Shown here one piece after another: positions 8,338-17,914 of a stretch of 64,000 bases of DNA. Under the pieces are notes generated by a model, which was not told the DNA's origin, ran no database searches, and saw only the letters and a list, made by a program, of their open reading frames with translations. Positions within the stretch are counted from its first letter, which is position 1; every line of letters begins with the position of its first letter. Position numbers and translations under genes: made by a program. The stretch is from Pseudomonas sp. PB120 (lineage in GTDB: Bacteria > Pseudomonadota > Gammaproteobacteria > Pseudomonadales > Pseudomonadaceae), in contig NZ_RWIN01000125.1 in NCBI RefSeq assembly GCF_009761815.1, forward strand, positions 50,713-114,712, in the 5' to 3' direction.

Positions 8338-10053
8338 TTATGCCAGAGCCTCCCAGAAAAACTCCACGCGGGCACTTCGACCATCGTCGGACCAACTGGC
8401 GTTGCGGCCCAGTTGGCGAATCAGGCTGACCCCACGCCCCGACAAACGGACGCTGTCGAGGGGCCGGGCCATCACGGTCTCCACGTCGAAGCCCTGACCG
8501 CTGTCCTCGACGCGCACCGTCAGGCAACCGCCCTCGCCTTTGGGTGTCACCTGCAAATGCACCCGCACAAAACCATCCTGCAAGGCGTCCAGGCGCTCAT
8601 TGCGCTGTTGATAATAGCGGGCAAAACCTGTGACATCGCGCTTGAGGCTCGAGTCCAGGCCAAGCACGCCGTGCTCCAGCGCGTTGGAATAGAGTTCGGC
8701 CAGCACGCTGTACAGCGCCCCGCTCTGGCCCCGCAGCCCATGGACCTCCAGCAACAATTGCAGGAGGTACGGCAGCGGATTGAAGCGCTTGAGCGTGGCT
8801 GCGCGAAACTCGAAACTCACCGACCAGTCCAGCGGGCAGGACTGGCCGCTGTCGGAATAGACCAGCGCCGGCGGACTCACTTGTGCCGCATCCAACAGTC
8901 GGATCTCGACCATGCTCACATCGTCGCGGGCCTCGCCACGAAAATCCCGCAGCGCCTGCTCGATCTCCTCGAACAACTCGTCGGGCTGTCGATTGGCGGC
9001 AAACACCTGCTGCAATCGCTCCACGCCAAACAACTGATCGTTGGCATCGCAGGTATCGATCACGCCGTCGGACAACAGGAAAACCCGATCGCCGACGGCC
9101 ATCGGGAATACTTCAGTCCGATCATCAAACGTCTGCGGACTCAACACGCCGAGCGGAAGATGCCGTGCCTTCAGCGGTATGCGCGCTCCACTGACAATAG
9201 TGTGCAGGTAGCCGTCCGGCATCCCGCCGTTCCAGACCTCCACCGAGCGCCGCTGAAAGCTCAGGGATAACAGCGTTGCACAACAGAACATGTCCACCGG
9301 CAAGATGCGCTTGAGCTTGGCGTTCATCTCGCGCAGGGTTTCCGACAGGCCGTAGCCCTTGGCGGTCATGCCGTAGAAGACTTCGGCCAGGGGCATCGCG
9401 CCCACCGCTGCCGGCAAACCGTGGCCGGTGAAATCACCCAGCAACACGTGCATGTCGCCGGCGGGCGTAAACGCCGCCAGCAGCAGATCACCGTTGAACA
9501 GCGCATAGGGCGATTGCAGGTAACGAATATTGGCCGCGTTCAGACAGCCCGAGTGGGCGACTTTGTCGAACACGGCCTTGGCCACGCGCTGCTCGTTGAG
9601 CAGGTAGTCATGGTGCCTGGCGATCTGGTCGCGCTGTTGCAGGACGGTGGCCTGCAAACGTCGCAAGCGGTCCATTGCCTTGATCTTGGCGGCGAGGATC
9701 ACCTGGTTGTAGGGCTTTGCCAGAAAGTCGTCGCCCCCGGCTTCCAGGCAGCGGGCCAGTGCTTCGCTTTCACTGAGCGAGGTCAGGAAGATGATCGGCA
9801 CCAGGGTTTCCCCGGCCAGCGCCTTGATCTGCTGCGCCGCCTCGAAACCGTCCATGACCGGCATCATCGCGTCCATCAACACCAGTTGCGGACGTTGCTG
9901 GCGGAACGCTTCGACAGCTTCGGCGCCGTTGGCGGCCGTCAGCACCTGATGTCCCTGGCGCCGGACGATGCTCGACAGCAGCATGCGATCGGCCGCGCTG
10001 TCTTCGGCGATCAGTATCGTCAGCGATTCGAATGGCGATTGCACGCTGATCAA
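8338..10053 (-). CDS. hsbR: response regulator/PP2C phosphatase with anti-sigma kinase domain, HsbR
   Basis: A 571-residue three-domain protein: receiver (about 10-130, phosphoacceptor D61 in LVLMDAMMPVMDG), SpoIIE/PP2C phosphatase (about 185-385, with GDFTGHGLPAA and DDVSMVEIRL) and a C-terminal GHKL anti-sigma kinase domain (about 410-565, with ELYSNALEHG and VEDSGQGFD). This matches HsbR, which switches HsbA between phosphorylated and free states. The start is uncertain: a TTG overlapping the hsbA stop at 10053, or a GTG at 10044; neither has a good ribosome site, so translation is likely coupled to hsbA. Confidence 0.92.
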   Translation of the reverse strand: MISVQSPFESLTILIAEDSAADRMLLSSIVRRQGHQVLTAANGAEAVEAFRQQRPQLVLMDAMMPVMDGFEAAQQIKALAGETLVPIIFLTSLSESEALARCLEAGGDDFLAKPYNQVILAAKIKAMDRLRRLQATVLQQRDQIARHHDYLLNEQRVAKAVFDKVAHSGCLNAANIRYLQSPYALFNGDLLLAAFTPAGDMHVLLGDFTGHGLPAAVGAMPLAEVFYGMTAKGYGLSETLREMNAKLKRILPVDMFCCATLLSLSFQRRSVEVWNGGMPDGYLHTIVSGARIPLKARHLPLGVLSPQTFDDRTEVFPMAVGDRVFLLSDGVIDTCDANDQLFGVERLQQVFAANRQPDELFEEIEQALRDFRGEARDDVSMVEIRLLDAAQVSPPALVYSDSGQSCPLDWSVSFEFRAATLKRFNPLPYLLQLLLEVHGLRGQSGALYSVLAELYSNALEHGVLGLDSSLKRDVTGFARYYQQRNERLDALQDGFVRVHLQVTPKGEGGCLTVRVEDSGQGFDVETVMARPLDSVRLSGRGVSLIRQLGRNASWSDDGRSARVEFFWEALA

Positions 10054-10349
10054 GTGATGTCGAACAGCTTGTCGAAATTGGAGATGGCGAGGATTTTTCT
10101 CACATCCGAGCTGCTGTTGACGACCCGAATATCCGAGTCGTCGCCGCCGGCGTGATCGCGCAGAAGGAGCAGCATGCCCAGCGCGGAGCTGTCGAGGTAG
10201 GTCGCTTCTTTCAGGTCGATGACGACCTCTGCGAGATCCCTGCTCTCGTATGACTCACGAAACTCCTGATGCTTGGCGAAATCGAATCGTCCCTTGATCG
10301 AGATCGTCAGCTTTTGCCCATCCGGGGAGACTTCGGTAACGACTGACAT
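10050..10349 (-). CDS. hsbA: STAS-domain anti-sigma factor antagonist HsbA
   Basis: A 99-residue STAS protein. The DSSALGMLLLL segment (residues 53-63) holds the conserved serine phosphorylated in anti-anti-sigma factors. I chose the ATG at 10347-10349 because AAGGA lies 8-9 nt upstream; a longer frame to 10388 lacks a ribosome site. In P. aeruginosa HsbA binds FlgM, or the diguanylate cyclase HsbD, depending on phosphorylation, coupling this system to flagellar timing. Stop and hsbR start overlap. Confidence 0.92.
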   Translation of the reverse strand: MSVVTEVSPDGQKLTISIKGRFDFAKHQEFRESYESRDLAEVVIDLKEATYLDSSALGMLLLLRDHAGGDDSDIRVVNSSSDVRKILAISNFDKLFDIT

Positions 10350-10447
10350 TGAACGGCATCCTTGTCTTTTGGGATCGTGGTTGTACAAGGTTTAGCATTT
10401 GGTAGAGGTCGGGGCAAGGTTGGAACGGTGCGGGGTCCTTGAGTACG

Positions 10448-10512
10448 CCATCGCGAGCAGGCTCGCTCCCACAGGTTGACCGTATCCCCTGTGGGAGTGA
10501 GCCTGCTCGCGA
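10448..10512. repeat. REPIN (inverted REP pair)
   Basis: CATCGCGAGCAGGCTCGCTC at about 10449-10468 is followed after 12 bp by its inverted copy, with the outer CCTGTGGGAGTGAG at 10488. It lies between fliJ and hsbA. Confidence 0.9.
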
Positions 10513-10537
10513 AGAACGATAACGCGGTCCACCTGAC

Positions 10538-10987
10538 TCAATACGGATCCTGACGCGGCAACCGCTGGGACAACTCATCCAGCAATTTCTGCTCGCGCTT
10601 GTCTTCCAGCTGCCGCGCCTCATCGGCGTAACGCTGCACCAGCTTGCGCAAGCCTTCAACCCGGGCGAACGCCGCCTGCCAGGTTTCACGCGCTTTGTTC
10701 AGGTTGTTCTGATGCCAGGCCAGGCTCTGTCGCTGCTGATCAATGGCCGTCCCCAGTTGCGCGAGAAACCCCTGATAACCCAGCAACCATTGCCCCGATA
10801 CGCCGCTGCTGCCGCGCACGATCCACTGTTCCTGATAGTCGAGGCGAAACGCTTCGAGGTCGGCGAGCTTGCTTTCGGCCAGGCGAACCTGCCCCTGGAA
10901 GTGCCCCAAACGCTGAGCGGCGGTCTTCTCGGTCTTTTCGGCCATTTGAACCACTGGCGCCAGACGCCCTGCCCGACTCTGGGCCAT
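10538..10987 (-). CDS. fliJ: flagellar export chaperone/stalk protein FliJ
   Basis: FliJ of 149 residues, almost entirely alpha-helical coiled coil with many Gln, Arg and Glu residues, as in the family. It forms the central stalk that couples the FliI ATPase ring to FlhA and escorts chaperones. It begins 6 bp after fliI and is the last gene of fliEFGHIJ; a REPIN follows downstream. Confidence 0.93.
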   Translation of the reverse strand: MAQSRAGRLAPVVQMAEKTEKTAAQRLGHFQGQVRLAESKLADLEAFRLDYQEQWIVRGSSGVSGQWLLGYQGFLAQLGTAIDQQRQSLAWHQNNLNKARETWQAAFARVEGLRKLVQRYADEARQLEDKREQKLLDELSQRLPRQDPY

Positions 10988-10993
10988 GGTCGA

Positions 10994-12352
10994 TTAGCCG
11001 CCTGCCGCAGGGGCGAAGATCGAGCCGAGATAGGCTTCGCTTTCGCCCAAGCCGATGCTGTCGTTCAGGCCCTGGCGCAGGTAGCTGACCAACTGCGGCT
11101 GCAAGGAAATCGCGAGATCGGTTTCCCGGTCGCCGCCGGCAACGTAGGCGCCGACACTGATCAGGTCCCGACTCTGTTGATAGCGCGACCACAGCTGCTT
11201 GAAATACTGGGCGCGCATCATGTGTTCAGGCGACACCACCGACGGCATGACCCGGCTGATGGACGCTTCGATGTCGATGGCCGGGTAATGGCCTTCTTCC
11301 GCAAGACGCCGGGACAATACAATGTGCCCGTCGAGCACGCCCCGCGCCGCATCGGCGATCGGGTCCTGCTGGTCGTCGCCTTCGGACAATACGGTGTAGA
11401 ACGCGGTGATCGAACCGCCGCCCTTCTCCGCGTTACCGGCCCGCTCCACCAGTTTCGGCAACTTGGCGAAAACCGAAGGCGGATAGCCCTTGGTCGCGGG
11501 CGGCTCGCCAATGGCCAGGGCAATTTCCCGCTGGGCCTGGGCGAAACGGGTCAGGGAGTCCATCAGCAACAGGACGTTCTTGCCCTTGTCGCGAAAATAT
11601 TCGGCGATTCGCGTGCAATACATGGCAGCACGCAGGCGCATCAGTGGCGCATCATCCGCCGGCGAGGCGACGACGACGGAACGCTTGAGGCCTTCTTCAC
11701 CGAGGATGTGTTCGATGAATTCCTTGACCTCACGACCCCGCTCACCGATCAGGCCGACGACAATGATGTCGGCCTCGGTGAAGCGGGTCATCATGCCCAG
11801 CAGCACACTCTTGCCGACGCCGGTACCGGCGAACAGGCCGAGACGCTGGCCGCGACCGACCGTCAACAAACCGTTGATGGAGCGGATGCCCACGTCCAGC
11901 GGCTCGCTGATCGGTTCGCGCTTGAGCGGGTTAATCGTCGGGCCATCCATCGGCACCCAGTCTTCAGCCTTCATCCCGCCCTTGCCGTCCAGCGCGCGAC
12001 CGGCGCCATCGAGCACCCGTCCGAGCATGCTCATGCCCATCGGCAAGCGACCGGTATCGGCCATCGGCACCACGCGGGCACCGGGCGCAATACCGGCCAC
12101 GCTGCCGACGGGCATCAGGAATACTTTGCTGCCGGAAAAGCCCATGACTTCGGCTTCGACCTGCACCGGGTGATAGCTGTCGTCATTGATGACCATGCAG
12201 CGACTGCCCATGGCGGCGCGCAAGCCTTCGGCTTCGAGGGTCAGGCCGACCATGCGCAGCAGGCGACCTTCGAGGATCGGTGCGCCGGCCAGCTCCGTGG
12301 CCTCGGCGTAGCTGCCCAGGCGCTTGGCGAAGCTGGTGCGATCAAGGCGCAT
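10994..12352 (-). CDS. fliI: flagellum-specific ATPase FliI
   Basis: FliI of 452 residues, homologous to the F1 beta subunit. The Walker A motif is GLFAGTGVGKS (about residues 172-182) and Walker B is NVLLLMDSLTRFAQAQREI. The GERGREVKEF motif carries the catalytic glutamate. It powers unfolding and release of substrates and chaperones at the export gate with FliH and FliJ. Its start overlaps the end of fliH by 11 bp. Confidence 0.98.
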   Translation of the reverse strand: MRLDRTSFAKRLGSYAEATELAGAPILEGRLLRMVGLTLEAEGLRAAMGSRCMVINDDSYHPVQVEAEVMGFSGSKVFLMPVGSVAGIAPGARVVPMADTGRLPMGMSMLGRVLDGAGRALDGKGGMKAEDWVPMDGPTINPLKREPISEPLDVGIRSINGLLTVGRGQRLGLFAGTGVGKSVLLGMMTRFTEADIIVVGLIGERGREVKEFIEHILGEEGLKRSVVVASPADDAPLMRLRAAMYCTRIAEYFRDKGKNVLLLMDSLTRFAQAQREIALAIGEPPATKGYPPSVFAKLPKLVERAGNAEKGGGSITAFYTVLSEGDDQQDPIADAARGVLDGHIVLSRRLAEEGHYPAIDIEASISRVMPSVVSPEHMMRAQYFKQLWSRYQQSRDLISVGAYVAGGDRETDLAISLQPQLVSYLRQGLNDSIGLGESEAYLGSIFAPAAGG

Positions 12353-13142
12353 CGGGATCTTCCAGTGCCGGGGCGACCGCAGGTTTGTCGTCGACCGGCA
12401 ATTGCAGGCTCAGATCCGGCGCGGCCGGGTGCAGGGCCTGTTCGTGCAACTGATCGAACAGTTTGTCCATGACCCGCGCAACACGGGTTTCGACCGTGGC
12501 GTCGATGCGACTGTGCTCGGTCTCGACCCGGCAACCGCCAGGCAAAAGAGCTTCGTCCTCGACGATGCGCCAGGTTTCCTCATGGCGCTCGCGCAGGGCT
12601 TTGACCTGTTCGAAATCCTGTGGATTGATGTACAGGCGCACATTGCCCACACCCAGCGGCAAGAGCTTGAGGGCTTCGCGCATGACGTGTTCGATCTGCG
12701 TCGAATCGATGGCCAGCTCGCGCTGAATCACCTGTTTGGTGATGTGCTGCACGAGGTCGACCAAGGACTTTTCAATCTGTGTGTCCTGCTCGGCGATGGG
12801 CTCGAACAGGTTCCCCATCAGCTGCTCCAGGCCAGCAATCTTGGCCGCCAGCGCCACGTCGGCCTCCTGACGGACCTTGAGTGTGGTGCTGTGGAAACCC
12901 TCTCGTTCGCCGGTGGCGAAGCCTTCGTTGTAGGCTTCCTGGCGAATGCCTTCCAGTTCTTCCAGGGTCAGTGGCTGGACTTCTTCCAGCGGCACTTCCT
13001 CCATTTCCGGAGGCTCGGGCTCGGGTTCCGGCTCGGGTTCCGGCACGAAAGGGTCGAAACTGGGCAACGACCAAACGTCGAAACCACCGACGTCCTTGGC
13101 ACGAATCAGGTCGGTCTGGGACTCATCATGTTTGGACGACAT
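12342..13142 (-). CDS. fliH: flagellar assembly protein FliH
   Basis: FliH of 266 residues, negative regulator and C-ring tether of FliI. A Pro-Glu repeat (PEPEPEPEPEPE, residues 34-45) lies in the N-terminal region, followed by the glycine/Gln helical region and a C-terminal domain with VRLYINPQDFEQVKALRE, typical of FliH/YscL stators. The C-terminal tail is acidic. It lies 7 bp after fliG. Confidence 0.95.
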   Translation of the reverse strand: MSSKHDESQTDLIRAKDVGGFDVWSLPSFDPFVPEPEPEPEPEPPEMEEVPLEEVQPLTLEELEGIRQEAYNEGFATGEREGFHSTTLKVRQEADVALAAKIAGLEQLMGNLFEPIAEQDTQIEKSLVDLVQHITKQVIQRELAIDSTQIEHVMREALKLLPLGVGNVRLYINPQDFEQVKALRERHEETWRIVEDEALLPGGCRVETEHSRIDATVETRVARVMDKLFDQLHEQALHPAAPDLSLQLPVDDKPAVAPALEDPDAP

Positions 13143-13149
13143 AGTGACC

Positions 13150-14169
13150 TTAGATCATCTCTTCGCCGCCCTTCCCGCCGAGAACGATTTCTCCGGCTTC
13201 GGCCATACGGCGGGCAATGGTGAGGATTTCTTTCTGTGCGGTTTCCACGTCGCTGACGCGGACCGGGCCCTTGGCCTCGAGGTCGTCGCGCAACAGTTCG
13301 GCGGCACGTTTGGACATGTTCTTGAAGATCTTCTCCTTGACGCCTTCGTCCGAACCCTTGAGGGCCAGCACCAGCACGTCGGAGGACACTTCGCGCAACA
13401 GGGCCTGGATGCCACGGTCGTCGACATCGGACAGGTTGTTGAACACGAACATGAGGTCTTCGATCTGACCGGACAGGTCTTCGTCGACTTCGCGGATCGA
13501 GTCCATCAGCTGACCTTCGATCGAGCTGTCGAGGAAGTTCATGATGTCGGCCGCACGCTTGATGCCACCCAGGGTGGTGCGCGAGGCATTCGAGTTGCCG
13601 GAGAACTGCTTCTCGAGAATCTGGTTGAGCTCTTTCAACGCGGCCGGCTGCACGGTATTCAGCGAGGAAACCCGCAGAATGATGTCCAGTCGCACCTTGT
13701 GGTCGAAGTTGCCCAGCACTTCGCCGGCCTGGTCGGGGTCGAGGTACGCCACGACAATCGCCTGGATCTGCGGGTGTTCGTAACGAATCACGTCGGCGAC
13801 GGCGCGCGGTTCCATCCACTTCAGGCTGTCGAGGCCACTGGTGTTGCCGCCCAGCAGGATGCGGTCGATCAGGCCGTTGGCCTTGTCTTCGCCCAGTGCC
13901 TGGGTGAGCATTTTGCGCACATAGTCGTCGGAGCCGACGCCCAGGCTGGTCTGGTCGCCGACGATGTCGACGAACTCGCTCATGACCTGCTCGACCTGCT
14001 CGCGGTGCACGTTGCCCATCTGGGCCATCGCCACACCCACACGCTGGACCTCTTTGGGCCCCATGTGGCGCAACACCTGGGCAGCATCAGTCGAACCGAG
14101 GGACAGCAGCAGAATCGCGGCTTTGTCGACCTTGGTCAGTTTGGCGGCAACGGCTCGGTTATCACTCAT
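13150..14169 (-). CDS. fliG: flagellar motor switch protein FliG
   Basis: FliG of 339 residues, normal length. N-terminal, middle (EHPQ motif present as YEHPQIQAIV) and C-terminal torque domains are all present. The torque helix shows charged residues in LVLALKGSDEGVKEKIFKNMSKR and LRDDLEAKGPVRVSDVE. It couples the stator to the FliF ring. Start overlaps the fliF stop by 8 bp. Confidence 0.98.
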   Translation of the reverse strand: MSDNRAVAAKLTKVDKAAILLLSLGSTDAAQVLRHMGPKEVQRVGVAMAQMGNVHREQVEQVMSEFVDIVGDQTSLGVGSDDYVRKMLTQALGEDKANGLIDRILLGGNTSGLDSLKWMEPRAVADVIRYEHPQIQAIVVAYLDPDQAGEVLGNFDHKVRLDIILRVSSLNTVQPAALKELNQILEKQFSGNSNASRTTLGGIKRAADIMNFLDSSIEGQLMDSIREVDEDLSGQIEDLMFVFNNLSDVDDRGIQALLREVSSDVLVLALKGSDEGVKEKIFKNMSKRAAELLRDDLEAKGPVRVSDVETAQKEILTIARRMAEAGEIVLGGKGGEEMI

Positions 14170-15949
14170 CTGCGTTAATCCACTCTTTCACGACCTGGGC
14201 CACGCGACCCGGATCTTCTGCCACCAGACTCTTGATTGCATTCAACTGTGCGTCATAGCCTTCGCTCGGGCTCGGCAGCAGGATGCTTTGCGGGCCGCCG
14301 AGGCTGACGCGGTCGTTGGCCAGTTCGCCATCCAGGCCGCCCATGCCACCCAACTCGACGTCGCTGCCAATGCCGGCCAGCTGTTTGCCTTTGCCGCCAC
14401 CGGTGATGTTGTTGAGCACCGGACGCAGCACACCGAACACCAGCACCAGAATGAACAACACGCCCAGGACCTGTTTGACGATGTCCCAGAACCACGGCTG
14501 CGAGTAGAACGGAATATCGGCAATCACTTCACCGCGCTCGGCGGAGAACGGCATGTTGATCACGCTGACGCTGTCACCACGGCTGGCGTCGAAACCGACG
14601 GCGTCCTGCACCAGGCGAGTGAAACGCGCCAATTCGTCGGCGCTCCAGGGTGCGCGAGTGGTTTCACCGTTGGCGGCGTTGATCTTGACCTGATCATCGA
14701 CCACCACCGACACCGACAGGCGATTCAACCGGCCCTGCTGCTGTTTGGTGTGGCTGATGGAGCGATCCAGCTCGAAGTTCTTGGTGGATTGTTGACGCTT
14801 GTCGGCCGGGTACGGCGCCAGCATCGGCTGCCCGGTGGCCGGGTCCATGATTTGCTGACCGTTGGCGTCAATCAGTGGCTGGCCTGGTTGCACCATGCCT
14901 GCCGATGCGGTCGAACCACCGGTGGTTTGCGGCGCGGAAGCCGGTGCTGGCGGTTGATTGCTCAACGCCCCCGGCACACCTTGAGGACCATTGCTGGCGG
15001 TGCGCTGCTCATTGACCGACTGCTCGCTGCGCAACGCCGGCTGGTCCGGGTTGAACTGCTCGGAGGTGGACTCGACGGCACTGAAATCCACATCCGCCGA
15101 GACTTCGGCTTTATAGCGGTCGTTGCCCAGTACCGGTTGCAGAATGTTGTGCACGCGCTGGGTGAGCATGCTTTCCATGCGACGGCTGTAATCGAATTGC
15201 TTGCCGGCCATGGTCAGTTCAGAGTTTTCCGCCTGATCCGAGAGCAATGTGCCCTTCTGGTCGACGACGGTAATCTGGGATTTGCTGAGCTCGGGAACGC
15301 TGGTCGCGACCAGGTTAATGATCGCCAGTACCTGGCCTGGCTCCAGCGAACGACCGGAATACAGCTCCACGAGTACCGAGGCGCTCGGCTTGCGCTCGTC
15401 GCGCACGAATACCGAGCTTTTCGGAATCGCCAGGTGCACGCGGGCGCCCTTGACGTTGTTCAGGCTGGAAATGGTGCGCGCCAGTTCACCTTCGAGGCCG
15501 CGACGATAACGGGTCGCTTCCATGAACTGGCTGGTGCCCAGGCCCTGGTCCTTGTCGAGGATTTCAAAACCGATGTTGCCGTCGCTGGGAGTGACACCAG
15601 CGGCCGCGAGCTTGAGCCGCGCACGGGACAGGTCATCGGCCTTGACCAGCAAAGCTCCGGAATTGGGTTCTACGGTGTAGGGAATATCGGCGGAGGCCAG
15701 GGTATCCATGACCTGTTTGGCGTCCATGCCGGCAAGGCTGCCGTACAGGGGCCGGTAGTCCGGTTGCTGGGACCACAACACCACGGCAAAGCCAATCGCC
15801 ACGCTCGCAGCCAGGCCGACCAACAGGCCCACCTGACGCAACATGGTCATCTCGGAGAGGTTTTCCAGGACTGACAATCCGAACAGCGGCGGTTTGCCGT
15901 CTATCGGGGTGGCCTTGGCCGGAACGTTATCGGCGACTGCTTCTGCCAT
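14162..15949 (-). CDS. fliF: flagellar M-ring protein FliF
   Basis: FliF of 595 residues, which forms the MS ring in the inner membrane. Two transmembrane segments are visible at about residues 38-58 (VGLLVGLAASVAIGFAVVLW) and 458-480 (VLGVLFILVLVFGVLRPVL). Between them lie ring-building motifs and a variable Pro/Gln/Ala-rich loop near 310-345. The C-terminal tail (about 560-595) binds FliG. Second gene of the fliE operon, 14 bp after fliE. Confidence 0.98.
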   Translation of the reverse strand: MAEAVADNVPAKATPIDGKPPLFGLSVLENLSEMTMLRQVGLLVGLAASVAIGFAVVLWSQQPDYRPLYGSLAGMDAKQVMDTLASADIPYTVEPNSGALLVKADDLSRARLKLAAAGVTPSDGNIGFEILDKDQGLGTSQFMEATRYRRGLEGELARTISSLNNVKGARVHLAIPKSSVFVRDERKPSASVLVELYSGRSLEPGQVLAIINLVATSVPELSKSQITVVDQKGTLLSDQAENSELTMAGKQFDYSRRMESMLTQRVHNILQPVLGNDRYKAEVSADVDFSAVESTSEQFNPDQPALRSEQSVNEQRTASNGPQGVPGALSNQPPAPASAPQTTGGSTASAGMVQPGQPLIDANGQQIMDPATGQPMLAPYPADKRQQSTKNFELDRSISHTKQQQGRLNRLSVSVVVDDQVKINAANGETTRAPWSADELARFTRLVQDAVGFDASRGDSVSVINMPFSAERGEVIADIPFYSQPWFWDIVKQVLGVLFILVLVFGVLRPVLNNITGGGKGKQLAGIGSDVELGGMGGLDGELANDRVSLGGPQSILLPSPSEGYDAQLNAIKSLVAEDPGRVAQVVKEWINADE

Positions 15950-15963
15950 GACTCAATTCGTCC

Positions 15964-16293
15964 TTAAACCGGCATCTGCATGATGTCTTGGTATGCCTGA
16001 ACCAACTTGTTACGCACTTGGGTCAACGCCTGAAAGGACACGCTGGCCTTTTGCGAGGAAATCATCACGTCCGTCAGGTCGACGCCGCTTTTGCCGATTT
16101 CGAAGGCACTGGCCAGTTGATTCGACGCTTGCTGCGTGTCGTTCACTTTATTGACGGCCTGACCGAGCATGTCGGAAAAGCTGCTGCCACCCAGTTCAGG
16201 GACTGCGGCAGTCGATTTAGGCGCAGACATGGCATCCATTTGCATGGAACGCATATCCAGCATCAACCGATTAAATTCAATACCTTGGCTCAT
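15964..16293 (-). CDS. fliE: flagellar hook-basal body protein FliE
   Basis: FliE of 109 residues, the MS ring-rod junction protein and first rod substrate. The C-terminal region, with SGVDLTDVMISSQKASVSFQ and LTQVRNKLVQAYQDIMQMPV, is the family hallmark. It is the first gene of fliEFGHIJ and has an RpoN promoter 62 bp upstream. Confidence 0.97.
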   Translation of the reverse strand: MSQGIEFNRLMLDMRSMQMDAMSAPKSTAAVPELGGSSFSDMLGQAVNKVNDTQQASNQLASAFEIGKSGVDLTDVMISSQKASVSFQALTQVRNKLVQAYQDIMQMPV

Positions 16294-16354
16294 CGTCTAT
16301 TCTCGTTGGCGACCCGCAATTTTTTGACACTCACTCGGCGGGTAGTGAGGTGTT

Positions 16355-16370
16355 AGCAACAAGGGTGCCA
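16355..16370 (-). promoter_or_regulatory. sigma54 (RpoN) promoter of the fliE operon
   Basis: The minus strand reads TGGCAC-CCTTG-TTGCT, a perfect match to TGGCAC-N5-TTGCT. The predicted start is near 16343, about 50 nt before fliE. Confidence 0.9.
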
Positions 16371-16413
16371 GCTCCATGGCCACTTTAAACAAAAGCCCTT
16401 CATTAACGTGCAA

Positions 16414-16516
16414 CCTGTAGGAGCGAGCGTGCTCGCGATGGTCGCGAATAAAAACGCGGGGCAACAGGATTGGCTCGGCGCTCTTTAGTCCATCGCGAGC
16501 AAGCTCGCTCCTACGG
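16414..16516. repeat. REPIN (inverted REP pair)
   Basis: TGTAGGAGCGAGCGTGCTCG at 16416-16435 and its inverted partner at 16491-16515 (CATCGCGAGCAAGCTCGCTC) frame a 50-bp spacer between fleR and the fliE promoter. Confidence 0.88.
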
Positions 16517-16523
16517 GGTTGAA

Positions 16524-17909
16524 TCAGGTGGCGAACAGGTAGGCTTCCACGTCCATTCCCGCATCTCGCATTTGCGCCAACTTGTAGCGCAACGTGCGCG
16601 GGCTGATGCCCAGACGCTCGGCCGCTTCCTTTCGACGGCCGCGCTCGGCGCGCAGCGTGTCAATGATCATCTGAAATTCACGGCGACGCAGGTCATCGCC
16701 CAGCGCACCGGCGGACTCAGCCTCGGCTTCAACAATTCGCACAGGTGTCGCCGTCAATGCCGGCAACGGCGCGCAGGCGACCGGCCCGGCGAGGCAGAAA
16801 TCCTGCGGCTGGATCAATCCGCCCTGCTGCAGAATCAATGCCCGCTGAATGGCGTTATCCAGCTCGCGCACGTTGCCCGGCCACGGATAACCGATCAGGC
16901 ACGCCTGAGCTTCAGGCGACAGTCGCGCCGCGGCATGCTTCATTTTATTGACGTGTTTGGCCAAGAGACGCTCGGCCAGCGGCAGGATGTCGGCGGTGCG
17001 CTCGCGCAGCGGGCGCCAGGCCAGCGGGAACACCGAGAGGCGATAGTAAAGGTCTTCACGGAAACGCCCCGCCGCCACTTCCCCGGCCAGATCCCGGTTG
17101 GTGGTCGCGACGACCCGAATATCCAGCGCGATCGGCTTGCGCGCACCTACCCGTTCAACTTCGCGCTCTTGCAACACCCGCAGCAACTTGGCCTGGAGAC
17201 CGAGGGGCATTTCAGAGATCTCATCGAGCAGGATAGTGCCACCATCGGCCTGCTCAAACTTGCCGGCCTGGGCCGCGATGGCGCCGGTAAACGAGCCCTT
17301 CTCATGACCGAACAATGTGGCTTCAAGCATGTTGTCGGGAATCGCCGCGCAGTTGATCGCAATGAACGGCTGACGGGCGCGATGGGAGTGCTGATGGATG
17401 TAGCGCGCCAGCACCTCCTTGCCGGTCCCGGACTCACCGGAGATCAGCACCGTGGAATCACTGCGCGCAACCCGCGCGGCCAATTCCAGCAGCTGCGCAC
17501 TGGCTGGTTCAAACGCCACAGGCCCCTCGCTGTCGGCAACACCGAGACTACCCAGCGCATGACGCGCCACCAGGTCGAGCAACGCCTTGGGCTCGAACGG
17601 CTTGACCAGATAATCGACCGCGCCCTGACGCATCGCATCGACGGCACGCTCGACGGCGCCGTGAGCGGTCATCAGCAACACCGGCAATTGCGGCTGGCGA
17701 GCCCGCAGCCATCCGAGCAACTGATGACCGTCCATGCCCGGCATGTTGACGTCACTCAGCACAAGGCTGAAGGCCTCGGCGCCGACCGCCTCCAGCGCTT
17801 CTTCCGCCGAACCCACGGCCTTGTAATCGTGCCCGGCGAGCAACAGCGTATCGGTCAACGCTTCGCGTAGCGCGCGGTCATCCTCGACCAGTAAAACCTT
17901 GATCCCCAT
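16524..17909 (-). CDS. fleR: sigma54-dependent response regulator FleR
   Basis: FleR of 461 residues: receiver (about 1-120, phosphoacceptor D53 in LVLSDVNMPGMDG), AAA+ domain (about 140-375, Walker A GESGTGKE, sigma54-contacting loop GSFTGA instead of the usual GAFTGA, Walker B TILLDEIS) and a C-terminal Fis-type helix-turn-helix (EAAERLGISPRTLRYKL). It activates the later RpoN-dependent flagellar genes. It follows fleS by 5 bp. Confidence 0.96.
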   Translation of the reverse strand: MGIKVLLVEDDRALREALTDTLLLAGHDYKAVGSAEEALEAVGAEAFSLVLSDVNMPGMDGHQLLGWLRARQPQLPVLLMTAHGAVERAVDAMRQGAVDYLVKPFEPKALLDLVARHALGSLGVADSEGPVAFEPASAQLLELAARVARSDSTVLISGESGTGKEVLARYIHQHSHRARQPFIAINCAAIPDNMLEATLFGHEKGSFTGAIAAQAGKFEQADGGTILLDEISEMPLGLQAKLLRVLQEREVERVGARKPIALDIRVVATTNRDLAGEVAAGRFREDLYYRLSVFPLAWRPLRERTADILPLAERLLAKHVNKMKHAAARLSPEAQACLIGYPWPGNVRELDNAIQRALILQQGGLIQPQDFCLAGPVACAPLPALTATPVRIVEAEAESAGALGDDLRRREFQMIIDTLRAERGRRKEAAERLGISPRTLRYKLAQMRDAGMDVEAYLFAT

Positions 17910-17914
17910 GTCCT

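Noticed and set aside
16524..17909. FleR GSFTGA loop as a sign of lost sigma54 contact
   Set aside because: A to S in GAFTGA is found in working activators and the key F, T and G are kept.
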